This document shows, one piece after another, positions 31,809 to 44,035 of a stretch of 64,000 bases of DNA. Position 1 is the stretch's first letter. Each line of letters starts with the position of its first letter. The position numbers and the translations under genes were made by a program. The notes under the pieces are model-generated. The model saw only the letters and a program-made list of their open reading frames with translations, did no database searches and was not told where the DNA came from. This DNA is from Adiantum capillus-veneris (lineage: Eukaryota; Streptophyta; Polypodiopsida; Polypodiales; Pteridaceae): assembly GCA_014529385.2 (NCBI GenBank), contig CM043967.1, positions 82,714,278 to 82,778,277 on the forward strand, given 5' to 3'.

Positions 31809-33155
31809 TTGAGAATGGGAGAAATATTACGACTATGTTCTGTCAACGATAAACGCGAGAAGGCCCGCTCAATACACGTCCAAAGATGTGAGAGACGTCA
31901 CCCCAAAGAAACAGGGAAAAGGAGACGTTGTCCTGCTGTGACACGTACATAGTGGGAACGCATCCTACAAGAGTTATCTTGTGACCTTTTAGATACATAG
32001 TTATATTTTCTATAATGTACATATGCATATTTAAGTATAATAATATGCTTTCTATCTCATCCTATTATTTATCTCAAGGGTAACCTATTCTTACTTTACT
32101 ATTAGAAAATACTATGGAAAAAGTGTCAATAGCTCCGCCTCTTTAACTTGGGGCAAAAAGCATTGATTCTTTATTTCTACTATCTCATTATCATCTCACA
32201 CCCTAGTTAGATTCTATATCTAGGGTAAACTCCAATATCTATATATTCTATGTATTTTTCATATATTTATTTTTAAATAGCTACTAGGAGGGAATCAAGT
32301 CCTAATGGGACACTAGGTGGCATGATTTCAAAGATACACTTATTTTAATGCATTATTGCAAGCATGATTACAAAACTTTGTCAAGGAGAAATGTCATGCT
32401 TTCATATGGCATGAGGTGTCCTTTGGAATCAAATGAAAGTCTAGGCTAAGGGGACCACATGAAGACTTTTGCTGCCAAAAATGGACCCTATTTTGATGAA
32501 TTTTTTACACAAGGTTCCAATCTGAATTGGAAAACGATTTTTAAATGCAAATCGTAGCTAATGAGCTGAAGTTTCTGCCCACATTTTTACTTTTCATAAT
32601 AAAAGAGTCATCAAAATAGAGTGACGTGACACGCAAGATTGACGGCCACAATATGAATAGCAAAAAGATAAATTTTCTCGACTTAACACCAAAATTAAAA
32701 AATGATCGTGGACGCTTCACGAAGACGCACAACAAAGAAAGCTGCATCGAGGTCAATTGCAGTAAAAACAGTATAACTTTCTGCTGTGAACTCTGATTGA
32801 TGCAAACCTAGAACTCAAATCGAGAGCTCAACGAGACGAACAAGTTTTGGATGAAAACAGCCATTGCGCTTTTTTTGTTTCTCCAAATTTTGAGCAGAAG
32901 ACCCCCAAAAATTGAGACGAAGTTCAGGGTGTCAAAAAACAGATCAACAAGAAAACGTAATCAATGATTTATTATATCGATTAGCAATAAACACCATAGA
33001 AAACACTAATCATATTCTTCTTAACACAAAACAACCACAGTTAACAAGAATCAATCCTCGAAAAATAAAATTTGTAGCAATTTTGAATCTTACATGCGAA
33101 TGGCATATACGTATTGTTTTGTCACCATGAATTGAATCGACGCGTGATCGTTACC
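31809..33155 (-). other. B leader with probable inserted LTR fragment
   Basis: The leader of copia B should lie between the PBS and gag, but this 1.35-kb stretch is long for copia. The part around 32440-32600 resembles, in plus orientation, the region 49310-49480 of LTR H (shared GACCAC..GAAGACTTTTG and a CCAA..TTGGAAAA stretch), which suggests a diverged solo LTR inserted here. Edges are not resolved. No coding signal. Confidence 0.4.
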
Positions 33156-33167
33156 GCTCTGATACCA
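33156..33167 (-). promoter_or_regulatory. Primer binding site of copia B
   Basis: GCTCTGATACCA, the reverse complement of TGGTATCAGAGC, directly left of the LTR edge TGTTGAGATG at 33168. Confidence 0.88.
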
Positions 33168-33638
33168 TGTTGAGATGTAGAGAGTGAGAGAGAGAGAGAC
33201 GAGACAAGAGACACACCATGTACGCTCCCAAAGACTGATTCATATTGAGGACAAGATACAAATATATAGGCGAGACCAAGTTGAGTAGAGTGAGCCATAT
33301 ATGGCTCCAACATAGTGGGCACCACATTGCACATACATGCTGACCAATGCAATGTCCAACAATATATTTTTATCCATTGGGCGGCCATAGACTTTGTAAG
33401 GGCACCGCATTTGGCATACATGCCGGCCAAGGCAATGCCTGGCACCTCATTTTTCTCCAGCAAGCCGCAGCCATGTTGGCATTTCCCCACAATCATTGCA
33501 TTCCAAAACTTGGATAAAGCTCAAAATCTCCCAGATAGCACTCCGACCGAGCCGACCAGACTGGTACGGAACCGGCCCCGGTGCATCTTAAACGGTCAAT
33601 AACTTGACAACCATAAATCCGATCACTGGTCTGAAAAC
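33168..33638 (-). mobile_element. 5' LTR of copia B
   Basis: The left edge is fixed by the PBS. A TATA-like CCTATATATTTG (minus) lies near 33258-33270. The right edge is a guess at ...TCTGAAAACA (33638), since no second LTR of B survives. Confidence 0.6.
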
Positions 33639-34100
33639 ACCGACGCGCTCCTCAGAGTGAGCACTTCAGTCCCATACATTCATTTCAATTCTGTTACCTT
33701 AGTTGTAGTTGTCCAATCCAGTACGGATCTACAATTTTCTTGAACTTTAAACTTCCATAACTTCTTCACCATAGCTCCAATCGAGACGAGCTGTAAAGAC
33801 AGGCCGGTAGAGCACATTGAGCACTGCAGTTCTAGGTCACAATACCCCATCCGTGTTCACTTCAAGCATAATCCTTGTTAGCATCATTAAGGCATGTTTT
33901 GACCCTTTCAGCCGCATTTGACATACATTCATCATTAAACTTGACTTGTTACTAGGCCTTAATCACTGTTCATTAATCATGTAAGCTTCAAAAAAACTTG
34001 ATGTGCATCTTTCTTTGCATGGGAGCGGAGCTGCACGACACCGAGAGCGCCAGAAACTCAGATTTCAGATCTGAGTTTCAGTGCTCAAGCGAAAGAGGTA
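33639..34100. other. Unassigned non-coding DNA
   Basis: LTR-like non-coding sequence between the copia B LTR and the microsatellites. I see no PBS, PPT, paired repeat or coding sense. Confidence 0.4.
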
Positions 34101-34103
34101 AAC

Positions 34104-34105
34104 GT

Positions 34106-34147
<42 letters not shown>

Positions 34148-34263
34148 CACACACACAAGAGGAGAGGAAGGAGAGCCAGGTATGCTCCTTCCCTCTCCTC
34201 TCTCTCATGTTCCCTTCCCCTCTTTCTCTCTCTCCCTCACAAACACACACACATTGTGTCTTT

Positions 34264-34323
<60 letters not shown>

Positions 34324-34403
34324 AGTACACACATGCATAAACAAACAACACATACACACACATGCATAAACAAAGAATGCAAACATACACACGTTGAGAG
34401 AGG

Positions 34404-34437
<34 letters not shown>

Positions 34438-34620
34438 AAGAGAGAGAGAGGGAGAGAGAAAGTAAAGAGAGAGAATGAGAGAGACAGAGAGAATGAAAGA
34501 GACAAAGAGAGAGAGATATATAAAGCAAAGAGAAAGAGAGAGACAGAGAAAGTGAGAGAGAGAGAGAGAGAGAGAAGACGAAAGAGAGAGATAAGGGGAG
34601 AAAACAAAGAGAGAGATATA
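34104..34620. repeat. (CT)n and (GA)n microsatellite cluster
   Basis: A (CT)n run at 34108-34144, a (GA)n run at 34266-34318, and a degenerate GAGA-rich tract at about 34400-34620. Long Leu-Ser or Arg-Glu frames here are artefacts of the dinucleotide repeat. The pyrimidine run followed by purine runs on the same strand could pair into a hairpin. Confidence 0.95.
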
Positions 34621-34654
34621 TATGTAGATAAAAATAGTAGAGAAAATATGAAAT

Positions 34655-35215
34655 GAAATTTTATATTAAGATTTAGGGTTATGTTAAATTCAAAATTACA
34701 TTTAATTAAAATTAGGTTAGAATAAGATCTAAGATCAAGTAAGATTACATTTAAATTATATTTAAAATTTATGCTAAATTTAAAATTAGGTTAGACTTAA
34801 GATTAGGTTAAGATTTAAATTAGATTTAAGATTGGGTTACATTACATTTAGATTTATGTTTATGTTGAGTTTAAGGTTAGGTTAGATTTAAAATTAGGGC
34901 AACATTTAAGATTAGCTAGGTTAGATTTAAGTTAGATTACATTTAGGTTTAGGATTTAAGATTCGATTAGATTTAGGTTTATGTTGAGTTTAAAATTAGA
35001 TTAGATTTAGATTTAAGATCAAGGCAAAATTTAAGATTAGATTAGATTTAAATTTAAGTTAGATTACATTTAGGTTTATGTTAGATTTAAGATTAGATCG
35101 ATTAGATCGATTAGATTTAGGTTTATGTTGAGTTTAAGATTAGATTAGATCTAGATTTATGTTCGATTTAAGATTAGATTAGATTAAATTAGATTTAGGT
35201 TAGATTTTAGGGCAT
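34655..35215. repeat. AT-rich degenerate tandem array (TTTAGGTT/TTAAGATTAGATTA)
   Basis: About 560 bp composed of variations on TTTAAGATTAGATTAGATTTAGGTTTATGTTGAG, without fixed period. Units such as TTTAGG and ATTTAGGGTTATG recall the plant telomere heptamer TTTAGGG, but no perfect heptamer array is present. A short further block lies at 35340-35375. Confidence 0.85.
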
Positions 35216-35984
35216 GTCAATGAAATCTTTGCCCAAAGAGCAAACACTAGTTACACAACAATATGTATATTCCCATCAGAATCTAACACCTATTAACTCA
35301 CCCACTAACCATGTTCAATTAGCCCAAAATCAACATATGCTCAATTAGGTTAGATTTAAGATTAGATTTTGGATTTAGTTTTTATATTAAAGTCTACCTT
35401 CGGGATTATGGGAAAAAAATTAGAGTTAGGCGAACAGTGATCCCTCTCTTCCTCACTATGGATACAACCTTAAGTTGGAAATCTTTCAACGGCATGATAC
35501 TCAAATTGGAGGCCAACATGTAATGTGCTACGTAATCCCTCAAACAAAGATTTTCTATGAATAGATGATAAGATGTTGTGAATTGCTACAGCTAGAGAAG
35601 AGGCAAAGGGGTTTTGTCCACTACATGCACTATCATGTAGACGTGGGTGTGTAGATTTCTCGTACCCACAAATATAGGCATTGACCAATAGAGACGAGAT
35701 TATAACCCGGTGGTTCTGATCTCCGTGCACCTCTAGACCGAGGTGTGCAGGGATCGGACATGACTAGAGAATGTGAGGTAGTTAATAGTGTGAACAAAGA
35801 GAGAGATACACACACACACACACCCACACACACAGAGATGCAACAAGGAGGATAAGGTTTTTACATTAATTATGAGTAGTGACGAGGATGTGGGGCCGTC
35901 CAACCGAAACACTATCTCTCAACAAGGATCTTATGTCCTTGTAATCAATGTAAGCATGTTGTACAACGGACAAGACGCGTTTCT
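35216..35984. other. Unassigned DNA with short (AC)n
   Basis: Non-coding. Holds an (AC)n run at 35811-35833. A left terminal repeat of the CACTA transposon might lie here, but I could not locate one with confidence. Confidence 0.4.
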
Positions 35985-38880
35985 TTGCAGCACGTTTGCG
36001 AATTTGGCGAGTTTGATCCATCTATTATAGATCGAGTTGTTGCCAATTATAACTCGTCGAACTCTAACGCTGGCCAACAGGCAGTAATCTTGCAACCTAA
36101 TAGACGTGTTCACAGGGGCTTTGGGCTTTGGTCAAGCAGCATACGTGAGGCCACAAGATGTAGCCTCTGACATCTCGGCGGATGATCATGCAGACCACAT
36201 TCCCAACGAGGCAATGTTTGAGCTCGAGATCGATGAAATGATTGAGATGATAATGGATTCAAAAAGGCTTATCTATGATGATATGAAAAGTGAAGCCGAT
36301 ACGCCATTGTATAATGGAGCACGTGTGTCTAGATTGAAGGCGCTCCTGGTTCTTAAGACTCAACATGTAGGCAAAGTTTGTATGGAGTGACACTAGTGTC
36401 ACAACGCTTTTCAGGTGATCTATTACAATGTGTTTACTTCAATAAAAAACTCTAGATGTATATTGATCTGATAGATTACTTACACAAGTGTACCGAATTT
36501 TTTTCACTGTGTAGATTACTCAAAGAGCACATACTGGCAACTGATAATGTGATGCCAGATTCCAGAGAGGAAGCAAGAAAGATCTTGCGAAACTTGGGGA
36601 TGGATTACAATTTGATTTACGCTTGTCCTAACGTCTATATTCTTTTCAAAGGGGAATACATAGACATGGAGAAGTGTTTGAAATGTGATTCCGAGAGATA
36701 TTGAGTAGATCTCCATGGAACAAAAATTCCACAAAAGTTTTTGTGACATTTTCCTCTGCTTCCTCGCATCAAGCATTTCTTTGAATGTAAGTCCATGGTC
36801 GCCTTAGCATCATGGCATGGGGACAATAGATCTTCCGATGGTGTGCTACGGCTTCTTGCAGATTGCACATCTTGGAAACATATACACGATACATGGCTGG
36901 ATTTTTCTAGGGAAGCTTGAAATTTCTGCATAGGCCTGGCTATGGATGGCGTAAATCCATTTGGTGAGAGGTCAACATCTTATAGTGTATGGCCCATTGT
37001 CATTGTCATCTACACCTGTGGCTAAGCTTGATTGTGTCGGGGTGGTATAAAGTGAAGAATATGGATGTGTATCTTTGTCCACTATTGGAAGAGCTGCAAC
37101 AATTGTGGATTGGCATAGCAGTGGTGAATATGAGCCGACACACAGGTCGACGGAATGCTTTGATCAAAGGCATTATAATGTGGACCATGGATGACTATCC
37201 CGGACTAACAGAATTCTCACGTGATTTACACTCAAACTCAAACACTGTAAATCTTGGGTTTTCTAAAGCTTATCTATTGTCATGTGTATACATGCAGGGC
37301 TTCAAACAAGAAGATACAGAGAATGTGTCACATGTGGACCTAGACTTAATGCACGTCGGGCGCCCTCATTGAAGAAGCAAATCTACGAAGGTCATCAAGT
37401 GTGTCTTCCAGAGAATCATGTGTTACGCGATGGCTTTTTGGGAAGAGAGCGACCGAGGATGTCTGCACAAGCATGGTTAGACCAGAATGAGATGTGTGAT
37501 GATGGTTTTCCCCCAAGGATGAAGATACTCTCTCTATGGTACAAATTACCATATTGGCCCAGACTCATGATCAATCACTTGCTCAATCCAATGCACATAT
37601 TCAAGAATGTGGGTAATCTGTTGTGGGACCATCTGACCGGCAAGAAAGATACTTTGGGAGCGAGAGGGTTGACCTTATAAATGTGGATTGTATGGAGCAA
37701 TATTGGTCGTAGACAGCATCCGATGGATCGATAAAACTTCCTAAAGTGCCATGGATTTTCACACGGGCCCAAGAACGCAAAGTAAAAGAGACCATTCAAT
37801 TTATGCGGACCCCCACTAGCATAATGCACTCGCTCCGAACGTGTTTCACTAAAGAAGGAAAGCTTACCGGTTTGAAGTCACACGACTGGCATAAAATGTG
37901 TTAGGTATGTTTGAAGTGGAATATATCATAGTGGAAATTGTGTAACAAATTTGTGTGTGGAATTTAATATCATTGCTAGACGTGTTTTGCAGTTTATTTT
38001 ACAAGTGGCCATTGAGGGATGTTTATCTCTTGATGTCCTTAACACAATCTACAAACTTGCAAAGTTGGTGCAATGGATCTCACAAAAGGAGATCAATGTA
38101 GACTACATACCATTCGCCAAACTAAACACTGCTGCGGAGGTTGTGTGCATGTTTGAGAAACACTTTCCTACTACCATGTTAACCATTCAGGTGCATCTTC
38201 TTGTTCACATAGTTGATGAGGTGGAAATAGCTGGCACATTACATTCCATATGGATGTTCTTTTTAGAATGTATCATGAAAACCCTCAAGGGATATGTGTG
38301 TCAGAAGGCACGTCCGGTGGGTAGCATGGCAGAAGGCTGGCTAGTATCAGAGTCCCTAGGTTACATTGGAGATTGGCTAGACGAATTTAATAAAGCTCGG
38401 GACTTGCTATGTCAAACCATAGATGATGAGCAGATATCTGGGATTGTCATATGCAATCTCGGTGTTGAGAAGAAGATGACCAAAGATCTAGAGGCTAAGA
38501 TCTAGAGGCTAAGATCTTATCTGTGATGCAAAAGTGGATTTTACAGTACGAGGATGCAAAGCAAGAGCAACAAAGAGCATGAATCAAGGTGGATTCAACT
38601 AAGAAATGGGCTCACCGAAGAGACACTTTTGTACTACCCAAGCATTGTGAACAAGTAAGTATGTAAATAGTTAACATCCAATTTTAGAAGTTATGTACTT
38701 GGAAGCTCTCATGTAATTTATGTGGCTCTGGCAGGTGATATTTTATCCTACAAAGTGTGCATTTGATTGGTGGTATGTCATAGAGGTAGCCCCTTGTAGT
38801 TCACGAACATATGAGGGCTACCATGTGCAAATCACAGTGGCATCAATAGAGGAGATCGGAGAAGATTCTTAGTCAGAAGC
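35985..38880 (+). pseudogene. CACTA (En/Spm) transposase, TNP2 type
   Basis: Broken exons or frames on the plus strand match the TNP2-like transposase in order. 36106-36390: LYNGARVSRLKALLVL. 36456-36704: SREEARKILRNLGMDYNLIYACPNVYILF with CLKCDSERY. About 36750-37015: IKHFF, WHGDNRSSDGVLRLLADC and AMDGVNPFGERSTSYSVWPIV. 36989-37372: NMDVYLCPLLEELQQLW and IMWTMDDYPGL. 37282-37680: LPYWPRLMINHLLNPMHIFKN. 37951-38505: the DUF4218-like domain (FEKHFPTTMLTIQVHLLVHIVDE, WMFFLECIMKTLKGYV). The protein would bind and cut CACTA termini. Multiple stops and frameshifts make it inactive. Some gaps may be introns. Confidence 0.88.
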
Positions 38881-39217
38881 CGTTGAGGTGGTGCCAGACA
38901 AGCATCAAGCTCCTACTCTCTATGGGGTACATGCAGAGAATCTACAAAATGAAACGGAGTACATCTGTCTAAGCAGAGAGCTCTATATAAATATAGGAAG
39001 ATATGCTGAGTTGTGCGAGGATGAGAGGGAGACCTCTTAGAGCCATAAACATTGTATTTGAACAATTTTGCTCCGTTTTATAATATTTATTGTATTCACG
39101 TGGCTTTTTGTCCATTATTGTCTATTTGCATCATTGCGTCATTGTATTTAATTGTCATTGCATCCACTCCAGGTACGTATGCTCCAGGTATTTTCTCACA
39201 AGCAGGGACGACGAGCA
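38881..39217 (+). other. CACTA intergenic or 3' part
   Basis: Between the transposase remnant and the foldback. Small ORFs overlap but no domain is visible. The last 100 bp feed into the left arm of the foldback. Confidence 0.4.
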
Positions 39218-39475
39218 CTACGCTCCGAGTGCGATGGAGACTGAGGTTGCAATCGCGAGGGAGGTGATCTGTCTCTGCTCATAGATGCTGCTTTTCCCTC
39301 CACTAGATCTAGTTGATCGGATGAAAGAGACGCTAAGAAGCATTACTACTGCTTCTTAGCATTTCTTTCACCCGATCAACTAGATCTAGTGGTGGGGCGA
39401 ACAACATCTATGAGCAGAGACGGATCACCTCCTTTGTGATTGCAGCTTCAATCTCCATTGCACCCAGAGCACAGT
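39218..39475. repeat. Foldback with 125-bp arms and 7-bp loop
   Basis: The left arm 39218-39342 and right arm 39350-39475 are reverse complements at roughly 85 percent, separated only by TTACTAC. The innermost GCTAAGAAGCA pairs perfectly with TGCTTCTTAGC, and a central 20-base block around CTAGATCTAG is also exact. Almost all mismatches are transitions. A transcript would form a long hairpin. It lies inside the CACTA element, between its transposase and its second gene. Confidence 0.93.
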
Positions 39476-39537
39476 TCTTTTACCAATTCACAAGAATCAA
39501 CGGAATCTCTCTACACAGGAATCCCTCCCCCTTTAAG

Positions 39538-39540
<3 letters not shown>

Positions 39541-39607
<67 letters not shown>
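39541..39607. repeat. (CT)n microsatellite
   Basis: Roughly 33 uninterrupted CT units, 65 bp after the foldback. Confidence 0.97.
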
Positions 39608-39611
<4 letters not shown>

Positions 39612-39653
39612 GTCCATGTTTTCTTCTCCATTCATTCAATATTAAGATTAAAT

Positions 39654-40600
39654 TTGCGTGTTTTTAATGTAGGTATGGATGATGATGAGTTTCTTTCTTC
39701 TTTGTCACCCCAGCAGCGAAGGTGGTACGAGGAGTGTCATCGCTCTGGAGCATCATCACGCCGTTCTACTTCTGCAGCGTCTCCCTCTATTTCAGAGCAT
39801 TCAACACACTCCGAAGCTTTGGTGTTGACGAGATGATCTTCACACTTGTCTAGGCACCGACGCTCTAGTGGTGGCTGCGACGGTTGCCGTGGGGATGCCA
39901 CCACTGATGCCTCGACACCACCTGGTGTTTGACAAGGCTCCTTACCTTCTCCTTCTTTGCGTGCCCCCACACCAGCCATGGAATTTCTATCTATGCCAGG
40001 TTTTGCACGGCTATCGGCCTATCTTGGCTACACACCACTAGCTACTCCTCCGGGAGTCACCCCAGTCTCGACACTCCTCGCTTAGGGGCCTAGAGTCTAG
40101 TGGAGACACATGACGTCCGTACCCCCATTGAGACGTTGCTAGAGACCCCTGACAAGACACCGGGCTCATGCGTCACACGCAAGAGGGCTTTCCATGACTA
40201 AGGCAAGAAGGTGATCTCGCGCATGCACGGTCTTTGCTCTGAGGGTTTTAGACACTACATACTAAACACCTGGAGTGAAGCACCAAGTGAATTAAAAGAT
40301 AGAGTTTCCTGTGTCAAGTCAAAATGAGCGCTTCAATGAAAACCTGATGAAGGTTTGAATGCACAAATACTGCAAGCACAAGCGCCCTGAAGTACAAAAA
40401 GAAATAAAGCATGGGTGGAGCAAACCAGATTGGCTATCCAAAGAAGATTGAAAGAATGCAAAGTGAGTTGTGCATGAGTATCCTGACAAGTGAAGCAACA
40501 AAAGGAAGCAGCCAAAGCACGAGTAGAGGCAGTGAGCTCGCACCACTTGGGGAGCGGCGGGTGGGTATCGTTTGAGCCGATTTTTTAAGTGTTTTTGCAT
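39654..40600 (+). pseudogene. Second CACTA gene, plant transposase-like remnant
   Basis: Starts near 39675 with MDDDEFLSSLSPQQRRWYEECHR, a Ser-rich, hydrophilic N-terminus. After several stops, a segment at about 40360-40560 (HKRPEVQKEIKHGWSKPDW, then a K/R-rich helix) is reminiscent of the DNA-binding second protein of En/Spm-type elements (PF03004-like). The match is weak and by eye. Frame breaks throughout. Confidence 0.45.
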
Positions 40601-41270
40601 TTCTCTTTATGTTTAGTAGTTACGTCTATTTGTACTTTTAAATTCTAACATAATGGATTATTTATATGTTTTGAACAGTGGTCGATGACAGGACGTGACC
40701 CCACACCGTACAAGTGCGAATACGCAGGCGAAAAGGGCTTAAACACCCTGATGGACACTCTGAGTTCTCGTGGCGGAATGCTTAGTATTTCTCTTTACTC
40801 TTTTACATTTGTTGTATTTTATTGATAAGCTAAGAAAATAGATTGTTTGTAAATTATATGTTTATACTTACAAAAAGTCCTATTGTTTTTTTATGCAAAC
40901 TCCGATAGATACGCCGCTTGGACGCGATGAGACGTCTAATTAGACAACATCAATCTAGCCGTATCTAGATAGCATTAGTTTCCTTTTGTCATAGCATGTA
41001 TAATGAGATGACATGTATACGTCTTCTTGTAACTATTGGAAAACCATGTATTTTCTCAATAATGACAATGGTGCTGTAACTATTACATTTGCAAAGCTTA
41101 ACGATCAAATGATTTTGCCTATGATGTGTACAATTGTCATTGATTTACTTTTGTTAGTTCGGTATCTTTATTCTGCAAACAATACTATGCATGATGGAGT
41201 TAATGGTTATATTGTCTTGTGGGTGACTACTTTGGATCTATACCTTGCACTTTATTTCAAAGGTGAATAC
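40601..41270. other. CACTA non-coding 3' region
   Basis: AT-rich, no domain. Small ORF 41013-41360 shows no recognised motif. Confidence 0.4.
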
Positions 41271-41402
41271 TCTTGGGCGTCGCTATATAAGGCTCTGCAA
41301 CATCGCTATGAGCATCTCTATAAAAGGCCTACAATTGTTGCTATCAGGGTCGCTATATAGCGATGGTCATAGCAACGCCTATAGTGACATTCTTGTAGCG
41401 AC
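41271..41402 (-). repeat. CACTA right subterminal repeats and terminus
   Basis: Repeated GCGACG/GCTATATAGCG/AGCGATG motifs in both orientations, ending in TTCTTGTAGCG. The reverse complement CGCTACAAGAA resembles the CACTACAAGAA terminus of CACTA elements with the third base changed. Such subterminal repeats are the binding sites of the second transposon protein in this superfamily. Confidence 0.55.
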
Positions 41403-42068
41403 GCTGTTAGCGACGCCAGGGAGTATTAAAACCCAATGTATTTCCTTCACTAAAAACATCACAAGTGCACACAACCTCTTGTAATGTTCAACATTTGTCG
41501 TTGTTGTGATCTTTACCTACAATCTTACACGTTTCTTGGTGACTCGTCACCAGACCTTGAGGTAGCTTGCTTCACAGTGCATGTATTGTTCCTTTTGCAG
41601 CTAGGGGGATAGAGGCCTTGAACTCAGTGGTTGGCTTCTCTTCTCCCCTATGTGGTAGGAACCAATCTGAGTGGAGTCTAGACTCAGTGTTGGAGTGGCT
41701 GTAGGTGCATAGACCCTAGAGTTCTCTCATCACATGGGAGACCTAGGGGTTACATAGTCCGTTCAGACTCTGTGGCCGTTGGTCAAGTTTTTTATGACAT
41801 CTCCAAACTCAATAGGATGTAGACACATTGTGGTTCACTTCTTTGCTAGCACAGCAAGTCCGCCATGTTATGTACATATACATGTAGACTCTTGGACAGA
41901 GGATGTTGCTTTGTGCACAGCTCGTTCTACTTGGGCATGGGCTAGACACTTTTTGCAGTCACGCCTATCTTGGGGATGCTCGGATGCGGATTACTCCCCA
42001 TCCAAGCCTGCCTCAAAGATAGCATGGTTAGTTATTGCTGTAGCATGAGTTCTCTCTTACTCCCCATT
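41403..42068. other. Unassigned DNA upstream of the LINE endonuclease
   Basis: May include the decayed end of LINE ORF1. The 89-codon frame 41779-42048 has no domain I recognise. Confidence 0.35.
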
Positions 42069-42660
42069 AGGATCCTCTCATGGAATATGTAGGAATTAGG
42101 TGGGCCCCCAGTTTTGGCATCAAAGGGGCCAACTGTGTCAAGAGATTCAGTGATGCCTTGTGGGAGGAGAGATTGACCTTCTTATGCTATAGGAGCATCA
42201 CTTGTGTGAGAGCCGCATTAGACGTTGTGGTCAGATTTTGCATGGACAATATGAGACTTTTTGGTCAGTTGCATTTCGACTTGGAGGCATCCACAAAGGG
42301 GTATGTATGACTATTGTGGATTCTTTGTAGCAAGCCATTGTGGACAGAGGGATTATTGTGTCAGGTAGGGCTCAATGGATCACTATGCACGTTCAGGGTT
42401 TCCTCATGGGCTTCTTGAACATCTATGCACCCAATGTGGTGAGTGCACGTGTAGATTTTTGGTCTTAGATTGTTCAGTCTCTACTGCAAGCAGAGAAATG
42501 GTGCATTGGGGGTGACTTCAACATGTTGAAGGACCCCTCTGTCAGGATTGGAGGTAGCCATACTACTGTTCATGGAGTTGAGTTGGCAGCTTGGAAGAGA
42601 TTCTGTATGACTCTGTGGGTTTCAGATGTGTGGTAGCATTCTAGCTTTGTGAGGTCCCCA
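42069..42660 (+). pseudogene. LINE ORF2 endonuclease domain
   Basis: Begins RILSWNM then ELGGP, the usual opening of a plant LINE apurinic endonuclease domain, and later shows FLNIYAPN and CIGGDFNML, the metal-binding and catalytic blocks. Stops are frequent. In an active element it nicks target DNA to prime reverse transcription. Confidence 0.75.
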
Positions 42661-43379
42661 GATAGCCTAGCCTTCTCTCGTTCGGACCACAGAGCGGGAG
42701 GAGTGAATCTATCTCGGATAAATCTCTTCTACATTAGTGACCACTTCTGTGACTTGGGTGGGATAGTCTGCATTCTGGCTAGGACTTATTTTTTGAACAT
42801 GCACAAATGATCGTGACAGTGTGATAGATAGACAGAGAAGGGGGAGCACGATGCTACACATCCCTAAGAGGGTCTTGCTAGACTCTACTTTTAGAGAGTG
42901 AGTGGTGGCTCTTTGGACAAAGAGCTTAGACATGCACAACTCTCCTACTGATAAGTGGTCTCAGGACTTGCTCAGCTTAGTCGACTCTTTCTTCAGGAGT
43001 CTTTGGCATGCCTGGCTACTGTGAGAGAGGAGGAGCAATGTCTCCAACGGGGTGTTTTGTCGTTGTAGAGGATGCAGGAGCAGCATCCAGACAGTCCTTG
43101 GTCAAAGGAGCAGTTGTAGTAGGCTCTCCAGGAGCTCGTTAGCATACTAGAGGAGAGGTTCCATGAGTTTACTTTCCATCGACATGCATCTCATTGGACC
43201 CAGGTGGGTGACAGAGTGACGGGGGCTTTCTTGAAGTAGTGGGACCCTGGTATACACATGCCAAGATCATCTAGTTGAGGGGGCCTGACGGGTCAGTTGC
43301 TTCAGAGCCAAAGGACATGCGCGCAATTGCTATTCGGAATTTTACTAGGACCTACTATCTGCAGAGCCACATTCAAAGC
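42661..43379 (+). pseudogene. LINE ORF2 linker, decayed
   Basis: Low-quality coding sense between the endonuclease and RT of the same LINE. No open frame survives, and no foreign insertion is obvious. Confidence 0.4.
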
Positions 43380-44035
43380 ATCAAGATGCATTTATAGAGC
43401 AGGTGTGGGGACAGATTCCTTGTCTTGTGATTGAGGAGATGTGCCAGAGGCTTGAGCTGCCTCTTCAGTTAGAAGAGCTACACATGGCCCTTAGAGCACT
43501 TCCCCATGGTATCTGTCCAGCTAAGGATGGTTTTACTCCCATATTTTTCTTGGAGTATTGGTACTTGCTTGGCTCAAATCTCTGCAACGCTTTTCAGTAC
43601 ATCCTACACACAAGAGAGATGCCTAAATGAGCGAGGGCCTGATTTACCTCATTCCCAAGGAGGGTGGCTGCTTGGATGAGATTTAGCAGTGGTGGCCCAT
43701 CACCATCCTCAACTCATCATACAAAATTCTTGAGAAGGCTCTGAGTTTGAGGAGTCAGACACTTCTAGAGAGCATTATACATGGGACACAGACAGGTTTT
43801 GTCGAGGAGCATAGTATCCTTGACAACATCTTTACTTTCTAGGAGGCATATGCCCTCATGCGTCTCCATGGTGAGGATCTTGTTATACTTCTTCTCGATT
43901 TTGAGAAGGCCTATGATAGAGTTGACAGGGAATTCTTGGTGGGAACTCTACATAGGATAGGCTTCTCAGATGCTTGGATCAGAGGTGTGTCAGCTCTATA
44001 TAGACGAGCACACAATCAAGTACAGGTACAGGTGA
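43380..44035 (+). pseudogene. LINE ORF2 reverse transcriptase, truncated
   Basis: Frames on the plus strand show ALRALPHGICPAKDGFTPIFF (the PG-DG motif block), LIYLIPKEGG, WWPITILNSSYKILEKAL, GTQTGFVEEHSILDNIF and VILLLDFEKAYDRVDREFL. Sequence ends at YRRAHNQVQVQ, before the catalytic YADD block, where gypsy RNase H sequence begins at about 44036 in the same open frame. Confidence 0.85.

Noticed and set aside
34065-34656. Long frames of Leu-Ser and Arg-Glu repeats, also at 39436-39667 and 46113-47413
   Set aside because: They are translations of (CT)n/(GA)n microsatellites; composition is fixed by the dinucleotide.
35430-35760. Possible organelle-derived or tRNA-containing segment
   Set aside because: No cloverleaf or recognisable organelle gene could be read; left unassigned.
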